Positions 1 to 12,901 of a DNA stretch of 64,000 nucleotides are shown here, piece after piece. The notes below the pieces were generated by a model, which had not been told where the DNA came from, ran no database searches, and was given only the letters and a program-made list of their open reading frames with translations. The stretch is taken from the NCBI RefSeq assembly GCF_000002415.2, contig NC_009908.2:863449-927448 (forward strand). Direction: 5' to 3'. Origin of the DNA: Plasmodium vivax (lineage: Eukaryota > Apicomplexa > Aconoidasida > Haemosporida > Plasmodiidae). The position numbers and the translations under genes are program-made. The first letter of the stretch is position 1. Each line of letters starts with the position of its first letter.

Positions 1-2245
1 TAAGAATAAGTTGACGAAGAAGGAAAAGTAGCAGACGTGTACTTTACAAATGCACAATTAAGCTACAACTTCAAACAGGTTAAGAAACAGAAGAGTAAAC
101 AAAAATGTTACCATTTCGAAGGAGAAAAGTGAACAAACAAATGTAGTGACACTATATCAGTTTAATGTGAATGCATAATCGGACAGCTTCAAAAATGCAA
201 ACGCATTCAAAATGGTGTATTACTCATTTGGTTATCTTTTAAAAATGGTAACATTTTTCTAAAAAGGAAATATTTTTAAAATTAACTAAATCGGAAGTAA
301 AAATAAATGTAGATTGAGTCCCCCTGGAATTAATTATACGTACAGAATATGTACTAGAGACACCCAGATTACTTCACCTTGTTGATTCTTATATGAAGAA
401 AATGACCTGTTCAATTTTATTGTACTTTCGAGCTGTACTCGATGTGTAAATACATAATAATTGAACTAGCATAACATTATTAAGCGGAACAACAAAGGTG
501 AAAAAGATTTTACAGCATATTTTTTGCACTCCTATAGATAATCAAAATTAGGAAAAAACTTCTAACATAATGTTACACAAGCGGAAATTGGTGCACACAA
601 CCATCACCCCTCACGTGTAATCATTAAATTTGTAGTTTATCCTAATAGAGTATATACAGGAGTTAATTCCAATGTTTAAGTAATAATTTTGTAAAATATA
701 AAAAAAAAAAAAATTTAGAAGAACATTTTTATTCCGTGTTGAAATGTGATGGACAATTTGAGGAAAACCCACACTCATGTTGCGATGAACCATCCGCTTG
801 TCTATTTGAGAAGCTTTCAGGAATAAAAATAATAACGTAAATAAAAAACAGTAATATTACAAAAAGTGAGTCGTGCAGCGCATCATCTTATAATATGGAG
901 AGCATTTTTTATCTCTGAAAAAATATAAGATGTCGAAAGAATGCACAAAAACTATTATTTATTAGCTGTGATTTTGTTTACGCCTTCTCTGATCAGGCAC
1001 TAAACGTGTCAGATGAAGAGTCGTATAGACAACGGCTACATTGCGAACATGTTCCCTTTTTTTTTCGTCCACATTGATTTAGCAAGGAAATGTACGTACT
1101 TGCACATATATACCCATACATGCATGCATATGTTATATATGTGCTAACAGTATATATGAAGTAAAACAAAAACAAACATATAAATTTTGCAATAAGCATA
1201 TAAATTTTTTGAAGCAAACGTATAGAGGAAATATTTTCGACGTAAACGTTGCTTCGAGTTAAATCGCGCGGCATTATTAATACCCGCTGGCCCATTTGGC
1301 TGATTATGCAATTCGCAAGCGGGACGATTTATTTTAACGCGACATTTTTTATGTGCTATATTACCCTTTTCATAACCCTAAAAGGCTAGACGAAACAGCT
1401 TCAATAAAGGACAATGACGTAAATATCCTTAAGAATGCGTAGGGGGAATATAAATACGCGTATTCCGAAGTGAGGGGTTTTCTCTCACAAATTGGGCGGG
1501 AAATTGTGCGGAAAATGGTGCAGAAAATGGTGCAACCATTTTTGCGGCACTTATATCCGACAGAAATGCCGCATACACTAATGACCCAAAAACTGAGGTA
1601 GCAAAATATACCTTTTTTCGGGGATAAGAATACGATGTGCGCACACAGATCGTCAAATAAATTTTCTTAAAACTATTTATTTCTTAATAATCCTTGGAAG
1701 TCAAATATTTTATAGTTTTTACATGGGAAAAAAAAAAAAAAAAATAAACAAATAAAGGTTATGCAGAATCGGGCTAATCAGCTAATTAATAAAAAAAGGC
1801 ACAGCATGTAAAAGTTATAACACAAACACAACAAAAAGTATATGAGAAATAAAAAAAAGAAAAGGATATAATATTATTCATGTATGTATAAAATATGACT
1901 TCTTTTTTTCATTTCATATTATTGTTATTATTAGTAGTTGTAGTAGGTAGTGGCATTACATTTAACTAACTGTTCATCAAATAAACAGTTAAAAAATATA
2001 AATTATCTTACCATTATGCATTAGCAAAAAAAATAAAATTATATTGTTAATCATGTTTTTTAAAATTACAAATAAAAAAAAAAATAATTTTAAATAAAAA
2101 TTATTAAAAAAAAAAAAAATTCATTTCATCAAATATGCTTTGTTTTTTTTTTGTATATATTTTTAAATTAAAAAATATCCACATTTTTCTGCGCATTTAA
2201 AAACCCATATTAAAAATCTTTGGATAACCCCTAAGAATCAATCCT
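1..2245. other. Intergenic subtelomeric DNA, no gene seen
   Basis: AT-rich sequence with many poly-A/T runs. Open frames here are short and have no family features, splice structure or export motif. A three-copy 12-base direct repeat lies at 1496-1531, inside a 75-codon minus-strand frame (1429-1656), where it encodes a tetrapeptide-like Ala-Pro-Phe-Ser pattern. I do not call that frame a gene. Confidence 0.5.
1496..1531. repeat. 12-bp tandem repeat, three copies
   Basis: Three adjacent 12-base units of the form gcRgaaaatggt, the first more divergent (gcgggaaattgt), then gcggaaaatggt and gcagaaaatggt. A fourth, decayed unit may follow. The period is a multiple of three, so it would keep a reading frame, but no convincing gene surrounds it. 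Confidence 0.6.
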
Positions 2246-3497
2246 TTAGTATTTAATTGGTTTTCTGAAACTTCCTCTTCTGTCAAAGCCTTTGTAAAAT
2301 TTCTTCATTTTGTGAAGTTGTGCAAATTTTTTTCCATAGTAAGCAATCATTGCAAAGAAGGTGAGCGAAAAAAAGGCAAAGATATGCGCGTTAAATAAGG
2401 TTGACTGAAATACCAACATTATCATTAAAATAGCCATGTTTATGGTTGGTGGTAAGTACACTCTAAATTTGTTCATAACGTGTTGGTATTTTCCTTTTCC
2501 GGCTTTAAATTTGCATTCATCATAGTCAGAAAGAGCTTTATCTTTCACTGAACGTAACAATTCGACTTCGAATTGTTTGTCGAATTTTTTTAAAGCTCCC
2601 ATCATTCCACCCTCAGATGGTTCTTCTTCTGCAGAAGCTTTTATAACCATATCTTTAAGAGTTTCGAAGTTTTCTTCATGTTTGTAGTCGTATTTTTTGG
2701 CTCTAGTTGATCTTCTTTTTTTTCTTTCAGATCTTGCAGATTTGCGAGATTTTCTGGGCTTCTCATATTTTTCTAATGCCATAGAGGATGCTGATGTGCT
2801 TGAAGAAGCTTCATCATCATAGAAACAGTCCATGTCTAAGGAATCATCAGTTTTTTCTGATTTTTTCTGTACTCCTTTTTTGATTTCATAGATCTCTCTC
2901 ATGTCATCAAAGGATGCATCTAAATCGCGGTAGCTCCTTTTTTGGAACTTCTCATCTTGGATAATGTTTCTATAAGTGTTTCTGAATGCTTGATCCTGTA
3001 CTAACTCGTTTAAGGTTTGTCCAAAAGCTTCATCATCATATTCATCGTCTAACAAGTCAATGACTTTATTTTTTAAAAATTTGTATTGGCCTGTTCTTGA
3101 GTTTCCTATTAGGGTGTGTTGGGCTGTTAACAATCTGCTGGTTCTGACGGCATTTTCTTGGCATGCTGCGCTATCCCATGATTCAACAAAGGTAGAGGAC
3201 TAAAAAGGAAAAAAAATATGATCACCAGTTTATGGCATATGTATTTGCATATAATTATATATGTAGTGCAGGGCAACACGGGGTATAGGGGCTTATACGA
3301 CGAGGAAACATATATGTAGAAATATATAGTAGGCCCCCCGACGTGGGTAGGGGGGGCCAGGCAGGGACGCAGCAAACATCAAATGTTAAAATGTAATATA
3401 TATATTTCGCTCAGTTGTAAATTTTGCATACAAGTACTAAAAGGGAGCAAGCGACAATTTTTGAGAAAAAGGAAAATTTGCTAGTTTGTTCTGCCAT
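2246..3497 (-). CDS. Pv-fam-d-like exported protein, two exons, two C-terminal TM segments
   Basis: Predicted exons are 3497-3432 and 3199-2246, joined in phase 0, giving about 339 residues. Exon 1 (22 codons, starting MAEQTSKFSFF) is a hydrophobic signal-like segment; its donor is GTATGC and the acceptor is a T-rich run ending TAG. Exon 2 opens with a FVESWD stretch and then RLLTA at residues 44-48, a slightly degenerate PEXEL-type export motif (RxLxx with Ala at position 5). A charged Lys/Arg/Glu/Ser-rich middle follows, then an FDKQFEVE stretch and two membrane segments at about residues 274-291 and 293-310, with a basic tail. The gene at 12902-14053 has the same intron phase, motif position and C-terminal layout, so the two are paralogues. 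By family knowledge the product is probably exported into the host red cell; its function is unknown. The Pv-fam-d name rests on architecture, not on a database match. Confidence 0.75.
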
Positions 3498-4269
3498 GTT
3501 GAATAAAATTAAAAATAGTTTGAATGATACAAAGTATTATAGGAAAATTTAGTAGCTCGAATGGATTATTCTCAACAAATTAATTTAATTAAATTGTTAT
3601 TTTTTTCTTTTTTCGTAAAATTTTGTTTTTTAACAATTTAAGAAGAAAATGTTTTTATAATGCTTTAATTTAATTATTATTTTATATTTTTAATTATAAA
3701 AAAATGTTACTAATTATTATAGAACAATATTTAAATAGATCCTAAGCAGATAAAAAAAAAAAAAATTGAAAAATGTTAATATTAATTAAACCATTGCATT
3801 TTTTCTATTATTTCCCAAAAAAAAGAAAATATGTATAAAAAAAAATTATTTTTTACATGTAAAATGTGAATAAATTACTGCACATAAATGGGTATAATGG
3901 GGAATAAATTATAAATAAAATAAAAACAATAATTTACTTTTATTTTTGTAGATAAATTAAAATTAGGAAATTTTTTTGTTTTACAAAATGGCTTTATTAC
4001 CAGCCTCGATGTGACCATTTTTTTTTCTAATTATCTAAGTTCTGTCGCAATTTACGTGGTTGTAGCGCATTTTTGATACTACAATTCATGAAAAAAAAAA
4101 AAAAGATACCCTAAATTTAGTTATTTTTTAAATTATCACCTAGAAAACAAGTTATAAGAACTAAAAACGTAGAATATTTTTAATGTTTGCAAAGTTAATT
4201 TGCTGGATCTTATAGGATCCTAAAACTTACAGACCTGTTTATTGGAGAGTAAATACAGTTTGCATGTAA

Positions 4270-4596
4270 TTATTTTGTAATTTTACATATAGAGTAGGGG
4301 AAAATAAATTTTACATTTTTTTTAAATAAATTAATAGCGCCATTTTTAGTATATAGATCTTGAATATTTCTAAATATAAATGATCCATCGCTGCCACTGA
4401 AATTTAAATAATTAAATGTGGGGTAAATTATGTGGTAGCAAATCCGCGGGGCTTTTTTACTTAGCTGATTAGCTGTACGACGACTGCTTATAGAAAATTC
4501 TTCCTGGAATTTCCAAGCAAGAAAATGCTGATTAAGCGAAAAAAAAAATATATATATATAACATCCTATAAATAATATGTAATGTACACAATGCAT
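4270..4596 (-). pseudogene. Possible relic of an exported-protein gene N-terminus
   Basis: A minus-strand frame of 108 codons. A hydrophobic stretch is followed by HFLAWKFQEEFS and then SSRRTANQLSKK, which recalls the SW...R..RLL layout at the start of exon 2 in the Pv-fam-d-like genes of this window. A possible splice acceptor (TCAG) falls just before the HFLAW stretch. The export-motif Leu is missing and the rest decays into AT-rich low complexity. This may be a remnant, or chance. Confidence 0.2.
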
Positions 4597-7500
4597 TTAG
4601 AATGCTAAAAAAAAAATTACAGTTTAAAAGAACTATGTAATTTCCCTAAATATATTTTTAAAACATATTTAATGTTTTGCCTTGCGGAATGGATACGACG
4701 TTATGCGCGTAGTATGTATATCTATATGTATATTTAACGAACAAAATTGTGACATTTATAAAATATAAATTTACTAATATGTTATACCAAATGATGCCTC
4801 AAACAAGCACTAAAATTAAAACGGAAAAGTTATTAATTAATGTATAAGAATTCACGGTAAAAATAAATAACACATAGGTCTAATGTATTCTAAAAGGTTT
4901 ATTAGCAAACAAAGGAGTACGTGCGTACGTACTATATTATATACATCGTTTTTATTATTAATATTGACGCGGTTATTATTTCTTTCATTTCTTTGTAGTA
5001 TATTCCTAAAGAAATATACCATCAATTTTGCGATACGAAGCATTTTTGAAAGTAGGGCGAAAAAATAATGAATACTGGACATTTCTGCTTTATCTATTAG
5101 GCCTTATATCTCCCTAATTAGTTACCAACATTGGGGCCGTCCCCTCAATGTATACTCCGCATGTGCATTTGCAAATCCGAGTAATTTCTGGTTTATGTTG
5201 TATGAACAGTAGTTTCATTTAATTGGACATTTCGTGAATCATTTTTCGCATATTTTTTTTTTACTCCTAATATGTATGTATGTATTAATCATAGGAGTGA
5301 CGCAGGTGTCACACTACGCTATATATTGTAGTACTATTTTCGTTTCTTAAAAATGATTTTAGAACAAACTACGTGGAAGGGTTATATAATTTTGTAACAT
5401 AAACCACATTTTTGTATTCAATTTGATGGCGACATGGGAGCATCATTTTTGTGCCAGTCGTTGGCGCATTTTGTAGTAATCCATATGGAGGCTCCATCTT
5501 GATAACTGTGCATCTGACTTTTTTAATTCTGCTAAATGTGATAAATTGGATGCTTTCTTATGTGCGCAAAGTGTTTTTGCAAGACACATTATTGTGGAAA
5601 AATTATTAAACTTTCTTGTGTTTTTCACGAAAAAATTGCGTTTGTATTATGCATATTGTTATTAATCGGTCTGAGTGCTTCACATCGTACGGGTTAAAAG
5701 GGATGGGATAAGTGCTCCCCCTAAAGTAGGAAGTTCATTTGTTAATAGGTAGGAACGATTATGCGTGTGTACTTTTATAAGCATGCAAAACGATGTACAA
5801 TTGGGAGAATTCGTGGAGGAACGGTTTAATTTGCGTGAGTGTGTATATCTGGCGATTAAGCGTTATTTCCTCTTCAGGACATGCTCCATTTTAAGGACCA
5901 ACGGAATTAAACATTCTGGTGTACTTTTTGCGCACAGCTAAATGTCCACTTCGCCACGTGTCCATTCATGTTACATCGACACATCGCACTTGCTCATAAC
6001 AATTTTCTTCCTTTACAAATGCTGTGAAAAGAAGGTCGAAATGAATGCATGAATTAAGGGGGGTATTTAAAATCTATTTTTCTACCATAGTTGATATGTT
6101 ATGTTGAAAATGTGAAAAGGAGAAAAATATGCCTTTTTCAAAATGTTAGACAATTCCCATTCTAATTCGTATGCGTCTAATTTGGTTTTACGTTGTATTG
6201 GGATAACCGTTACCTTTTAGAAAAAATACATTACGCGCACTGTTAATTTCATGAATGACTTTACCCTTAAGTAATGTACTAGACGCGTTTAACTGGTGCG
6301 GCGGAGCAAAAATGGGGGGAAACACCAAAGAGACTAATCCTAAAAGAACAGTCATCGCGAATGAATGAGTGTATTATTGCACATGTTTACATCGCTACTG
6401 CATAATGAATCACTCTACTGAAGAGTTATCATATGGGGAAATATATTTTATAAGTTTCAAATATCCTCCTTTAAAGGGGATGCAAATTTTGGGAAGACAA
6501 AATTTAAAATGATTTGCTCCCACAGTTTTTTAGCATTGCAAGTAAAAAAGGCACACACACAAAAAAGAAAAAAAAAGAATGTACACATATTATGTGTAAT
6601 ACTAAAACGATCTTACGAGGGCACATTACACCCTTTCACATTTTTCTTTTTATGGATCATTCATGAAGATGAGCATTTTATAGCACATCACAGGTGATGG
6701 AAATTTATTTGTAACTTCATTCAAATTTGAGGAGTTTTCTCCACAACTCATTTGATCATTTTATTTAATGATATCTTCATGTAATGTTAATAATTCTATG
6801 CAAAAAAAAAGAAAAAAAAAACTGCTTATAACAGTTCGGGGTACTATATCATCACGCGGTTGTATGCTTAATGGTTAAATGTTACTTGTGAACCGCCCCC
6901 AATTCGCATTCAGCAACATAATATGAAAATATATTTGTCTACAAAATAGGTAGAACTACAGACGAGTGTTCCTAATTGTCTCAAAACGGATTAGACATTT
7001 TCGTAATGTTCATTTTGAGTATATCGCCACTACACATTTTTGAATTTCACAATATATGCAGAAACGCACACTTAGAAAAAACACAAGTAAGATACTTCCC
7101 GACATAAAATAATTACAATTCTGGTAAAAGGAAACCCAACAGGGGCGACCCCATTTGAACCATGCAATAAAAAAATATATGAAAAGTTTTTCTAAAACGG
7201 TTAAGGGAGCGGATAATGGCGAAATGGTGACGCGCACCAGAATTGATTCATAACCTTTTATAAGCAATGAAATGTCGAAAGAGGAACACATTTCTCATTT
7301 AAAAAAGGGAAAATTATTTAATATTAATACGGCTTTCCATCATAGTATGCTTTTGCGACATTTGCTATCACATTGGGCTTTTCCGAACGGTAATTAATTG
7401 AAATATAATCATTCATTCGTGAAGAATGAAAAGATATGCTTCTGATCTTCTCATCATCTGATCATCTCATCACCTCATCCAATAAGAGTTACAACAAATG

Positions 7501-8364
7501 ACATTTAAAGTAATAATGCGTTGAGAAAATAAATCCCCCGCGTGTTTTTCAACGTTCGTGCAAACAATTTCTTATCCATTGTGCGTAAAATTATTTTTTT
7601 TAGAAATATTTAACGCGCAAAGATTAATGTAAAATATGGCCAATAACCTTATGGGCATACTTTACAACCCATTATTTTAATGATAACAAAAATCAGAATA
7701 AGAAAAAGAAAAGGAAGATGCCGAGAATTAAACCTTACATTCCCACCGTAAAATTACGCATAGGGAGTAAAAAAATATGAAATAAAAAAAGATACGTTTT
7801 TCTGTGATTACTAAGCATTTTAAGGGGAAGCGATCTTCTTTTCTTTTTTTTTTAAACCCTAAGAAAATAAAGTATAATAATCTGATGAGCCTGAATTTTA
7901 TTTTTAAACCTTAACATATTTCTAAGTCAGCATTGCGGATTATTTTCAATTTGGAATTCGTAGCGATGGTATAAAAATGTTTAACATTTGCATTTATTAA
8001 ATGAAAAATGTATTATCATCATATTTTTTTTTTTTTATTATAACATATTCATATGTTAAATTGACAAGTGCGTATGAAGATATACTAATACTGTGTGTCG
8101 TGTCCTTATTTATGTTTTATTAAATAAAAAAAAAGAAAGGCCGAAGATTTTAACCCATTTTTTATCGAAAAACTTTTACGTTTTTTTTTTTTTCTGCCAT
8201 ATATTTTCATATATATATTTTCGAATATATTCGAACTGAAGGCAACAAAAGATAACAGTTGTAAGGAGGGCAATGTATTTTTGGAATTATAACTACTATT
8301 ATTAGGTCTTCCTTCTTTTGTTTTTGCGAATATATACTCGAAATGTATTGCATATGTATGTACG

Positions 8365-8408
8365 CCTGTACATATATATAAATATATATATATATAAATA
8401 TGTACAGG
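8365..8408. repeat. Inverted repeat with AT-rich centre
   Basis: Two perfect 11-base arms, cctgtacatat at 8365-8375 and atatgtacagg at 8398-8408, flank a 22-base run of A and T that is itself nearly palindromic. It could extrude a cruciform. It lies in intergenic DNA without an associated gene. Confidence 0.6.
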
Positions 8409-9580
8409 GCGTAGTAAAACGTTCACATATAAAAGAAGCCACAGCAAATAAAAAAATGACAACGCTGACAAAGAACAAACAGATTTAAAAATAGTTACGC
8501 GGTAAACGAAGCAGCGCTACTTCATAATTAAACGCACAGCTGTGCAAAAGAATTATGAAATAACCTCCATTTTATATATGTTCGAAATATGAAAAAAGAA
8601 AATACGCTAAGCGGATTTGATTTATTAAAATAAATTGTATATTCACCGCCAAAAATAGTCACTGCCTACGATTTAGATATTGCATGCATATATAAAACAG
8701 GAATAGTTGCACTTTCCTTTTATTGCACTGATTTAAACACGTCAAATGAAACAAGGCACGCTAAACGACAACATAAATTAGAGTTAAAAAAATGATATGC
8801 ATAAAAATAACTTAATAGATAACCGCTTCATATGTGCGTATACAACGAATAAAAATATAGCAGCAATATTTGCTATGTTTTTGCGTTTATATGTATTAAA
8901 AATATAATTATGTTAGAAAAAAAAAGAGCTAACAGGATCGATTAAACGGCTGAAGAATGAAAAGATATGTTAAACAATAAAATATTATAAATAGTAAAAT
9001 GCGATAAAATAATAAAATACCACGAAAAACTGTTATAAAAAAATAAAATATTATAAAAAATAATTAATTTTTTATCATAAAATAATGACAATATATAGCT
9101 TATAACAAAAATATTTAGTTTAGGGCTCAGTCATAAATGTCGTAATAGTTAAGCATAACTCGACGAAAAAAGTGATTTAAGTTTTTACTATAATTTTAAA
9201 AAATTTGCAGAAAGTCCTCATTTTAAAATATATCAAATAAGAATAAACATTTCAGTTGTAGCATTTATTTAGAGATATATTTGATTATAGTATTTTTTTT
9301 TTTTCTTCAATTTTATGCATTAATTTTAAAATTATAAATATTTGTGTGCATATAATATATATACAGAATATTTTTTTTTTTTTTTTTTTTTGAGTATTTT
9401 TAATATGCCTTTTAGCATAAAAATATAATTGAAGTGTAGAGTTATTTTATAAATTAAATTTATATGTAACTATATACTATTAAAAAGATAATGTTTTGTC
9501 TTGAATAATCGTACAAGAGAATCAAGCTACTGGTCAATTTAGTTTTTAATTTAAAAAAGGAATATACTTAAACTTTCAAA

Positions 9581-10541
9581 ATGAAGAACAGTAATAAATC
9601 AAACTCTAGAAATATGAAAGCAAATGTGCTATCTGTTTTATTTAGCGTTATCGCTGTGGCCCTTGTGTTTTGGCAATCCCGCGCCCCGCACGATATGAGG
9701 TAAAATTTACAAGCCAACTTTTTTTATGCATTTGCGTCACACGTACATATGTGTACACGCGTGCGTGTATATATGCGTGCTTAGAAGTATTATCTAAAAA
9801 TATATATAAGAAGATATATATAAATATATATATATGTATATATGTATATACACGTGTAAGTAGCATATGCGATTAGCGCAGCTGCTGACTCCCCTTTTAA
9901 GCCCGTGCCTCCCAAACATAGTAAGAGTGAATGCTTGTCAGTTTCTTAAACGCGCCATGATTTTTTCCCCCTGTAGAAATCCTGCTGAGCCCTCGAACCA
10001 TGGGAATAATGTATACGCCGCTAAAAGCGTCGGACGATTAGAAAGAATTTTAAGATCAGATAATATGAATATATTTCAAGAATATGCAGGCTTACAAGGT
10101 CAAGTGCCTACTAACGTGATGGAAGGTATGACCAACGTTTCTGGGTTAAGCACCCCATTAAACATTCAAATTATACAGGAGCAACAAGAACAGTATGAAG
10201 AACAGCTGGACGAGCTAATTGATAAAATAACCGATACGTGGAATGACACATTTATAAATATGGTAGAAGATTACATCGATTTCACAGAACGAAATAATAT
10301 TATAGATGGGGAATGGAAATGCCAAATGTGGAATCAAAGATGGTACAGATATTTACAGTACTTAGTGGGTAGTTTGAACGAAGTTATTGAGAATGATAAC
10401 TACCCCTTGGAAACAAAGGAGTACATTTCAGATGAATTCCTGCATTGGGCTAACCATGATTTTATATGGTTTTTAAGTATAGTTAAAGCAGAGTGGGATA
10501 GAAGAGTGGAGCTGCGTGGACCCCCACAAGTACGAGCTTAA
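9581..10541 (+). CDS. PHIST/RAD-domain exported protein, two exons
   Basis: Exons 9581-9699 and 9977-10541 (phase-2 junction) encode about 227 residues. Exon 1 carries a short polar N-terminus and a hydrophobic signal-anchor at about residues 14-31, ending at a GTAAAA donor. Exon 2 follows a pyrimidine-rich acceptor (CCCCCTGTAG). Residues 63-68 (RILRSD) form a degenerate RxLxx export motif after the usual short spacer. The C-terminal half, residues 128-213, contains seven tryptophans, including W-Q-R-W-Y-R-Y-L at about 158-165, in an acidic helical context typical of the PHIST domain (RAD or Pv-fam-e type in the vivax clade). PHIST proteins are exported and often bind the red-cell cytoskeleton or adhesin tails; the role of this one is unknown. 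The intron holds TATA microsatellite sequence. It lies between the two Pv-fam-d-like genes. Confidence 0.85.
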
Positions 10542-12901
10542 TTCGGGAAAGATCGCACTGCATGCCTCAGCCACAGATAGATGCGCACGGGATTTCCAAG
10601 TCATCTACAAATAAGTTTCCATAAGAAGCAAAATAATTTTTTTAAATTGTTAGCGTAGCGTTTCATGTTGCACATTTAGGAATGAATCGCCTTGGGCTAA
10701 AATTTAATATATAAAACGGGCAGATGGAGGTGGCGTATGTATTTATGCACATATAGACATATAGACGTGTAGATATATATATGTGTATATTTATGTAGCC
10801 ATGTGTGTCGCCCTTCGCGCGGCCAGGTGAGAGGATCATCCAGAAGATGTGTGAAAAGAAATTCCCAGTTTTAACTTTTTTTTTGTCAAAAATTTATATC
10901 CTTCAATAGTGTTGCGACTATTTATCATGATGACATATTTAGACATATGTACAGTATCAAAATTCTAAGCCCTTTTTTTTTTTTTCTGCTTTGAATAAAG
11001 GGATGTGGGAAGCGTTACTCAAACAAACGAAGCAACAAAATAAAGTTTCATCTTAATTAATATATTTTGAAGTGACGTAAAAAGGGCTAAATACGAAGAT
11101 GTTAAAAAGTGTAGGGTGTGGAGTGCGTGAGAAGAATAGAATTGTGTGTTCTGCAGAACATTTTTAAATAGAAAGAGACCCACAAATATTTGTACTATCA
11201 TTTCTGAGTACATTTTCTCTTTTGTTTTTGTGCATCTGCGGAATTATCGGGTTAGTACAAGAGAACCAAAACGCAAAATGTGCAAAATATTATTGTCTCA
11301 GAGGGAAGTATATTGATGTGAAGCGGAGGTAAAGAGAGAGAGGACATCCGTTTCATGACACTGCATTCAAATGTTACCGGCTCCCACATGTTATATGCTT
11401 TTGCGTACATTCATCTTGGATTAAACGCGTATGGAATGTTGTAAAGAGAATGTGCTAAGAGCGTTAGTTGGACGAAGCGAACTGATTTACACCTTAGGAG
11501 AGGTTAAAACAAAGTAGATCCAAATAATGACGTCATGAGAAAAGCGCCATGTAATATTGCGGTGGACAAACACACATTTCAGCGCACGAAGCTAAAAGGA
11601 TGAATGGTTAACAAGATGTGTGAACGCAAATAATATACATAGCGATAATAGGTGGATTAATACGATCGTATTAGGAATACGCTTTAATCCACTTAGGTTG
11701 TAAAAAGATAAACACTCCGGAATGTTAGGAAAAATTTATTAACCTGTATACATGAGTGTGTGGTGTATATGCTTTCTGATGACATTTTTTTATTTTTCAC
11801 ATGCATGAGGATCCTCTAACAAACCAGGAGGGACAACCATTTTTTTTTTTTTAAATTAAATATATTAACATGCCGCATATATATGTCTATATATGCACTT
11901 AATAACAAACTCCTTTTGTCTTTTTTTTATATTTTTTATGATGAAATTTTATCTTATTAAAGTAATGCTTTTTGTTTATTTGACTTCATTTTTTTTTTTT
12001 TTTTTCCCTAATAATAAACACGTCTGTGCCATGGATTATTTGTCATATGCTGCTCTGACGTAATTTGTTAACACTGATTTATGTGAACTGTATGAACAAG
12101 AATTCAGTTAAACTTTATGTATTACTTAAAAACGTAAAAAAAAAAAAATTATTTTAATAATCTAACCTGTAAAAATAAAAATGGTAGGTGTAAAATGTCG
12201 TTATTGGCTCTGTAGTTCATTAAAATGTGTATTTTGTGATGCGCGCTGATTGAGCGCGTACAGACGAAGATCTATTCAGTTTTAAAGAACAAAGGAATGG
12301 TGTGGATATTTCCATGAAATAAATGTTTTGCTGTAGATAGAAAAAATATGTAGCCTCTTTTTAAACACTACGTGGTGTGCAAGTAACGCACTTGTTTGCA
12401 AAGCGCGAGTCGACATTCCTTTTGGGAAATTTTAACAATACGTTGCGGGGAGTCACGGCAAAATTGCGCAACTTAGGCCGCGACCACCGGGGCTGAGAAT
12501 CACCGAACGACGAGGCTGCCTACTTCATGGACACACATTTTTTGTTAAAAATGGAGTGATTAAATTTTATACCTACACTGTTCTGCAGTAGTAACAATAT
12601 CAAACATTGTTTAATGATGCATGAAAGTTCTTAAAAAGTTGTACACAAAAACAAAGCAGTATTTTTTTTTTTTCAGAAAAAAGACTCTCACATATGCCCC
12701 CCAATGCATCAGTGGCATAATTTTATTTATTACTAAAAAAAAAAATAAAAACAAATTACGTGTAAACATTTTTCGCAAAAATAGAAACAAAATTTAGCGG
12801 TTTAGTAAAAAGCACGTAATGGTGTACCTAGGCATTTGCAAAATATAATGTTGTGTGAAAATTATAAAATGAATTGCGCACAGCGTTGCAAGGGTCTTAT
12901 T
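10542..12901. other. Intergenic region, no gene seen
   Basis: Downstream of the PHIST gene and of the converging minus-strand Pv-fam-d-like gene. It contains TATA-rich stretches near 10740-10795 and 11870-11900 and several poly-T runs. No frame shows family motifs or splice structure. Confidence 0.5.

Larger units (their letters stand above)
3498..9580. other. Intergenic region, no intact gene; one possible relic
   Basis: About 6 kb upstream of two genes that face away from it. Homopolymer runs are frequent, with an inverted repeat at 8365-8408 and a short TCATC-rich stretch near 7450-7480. The longest open frames are low-complexity AT-rich translations. One minus-strand stretch at 4270-4596 has some exported-protein character and is listed separately. 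A 61-codon minus-strand frame at 5443-5628 has unusually protein-like composition, but I cannot assign it. Confidence 0.5.

Noticed and set aside
5443..5628. 61-codon minus-strand frame with RWSLHMDYYKMRQRL
   Set aside because: Composition is protein-like, but no flanking coding sequence, splice structure or recognised family supports it.
8106..8471. 121-codon minus-strand frame
   Set aside because: Spans poly-T and TATA repeats; the protein is low-complexity and the frame includes the inverted repeat.
9867..10541. Single-exon reading of the PHIST gene starting at 9867
   Set aside because: The first 36 codons of that frame are intron sequence; the splice from 9699 to 9977 adds a signal-anchor exon and fits the family.
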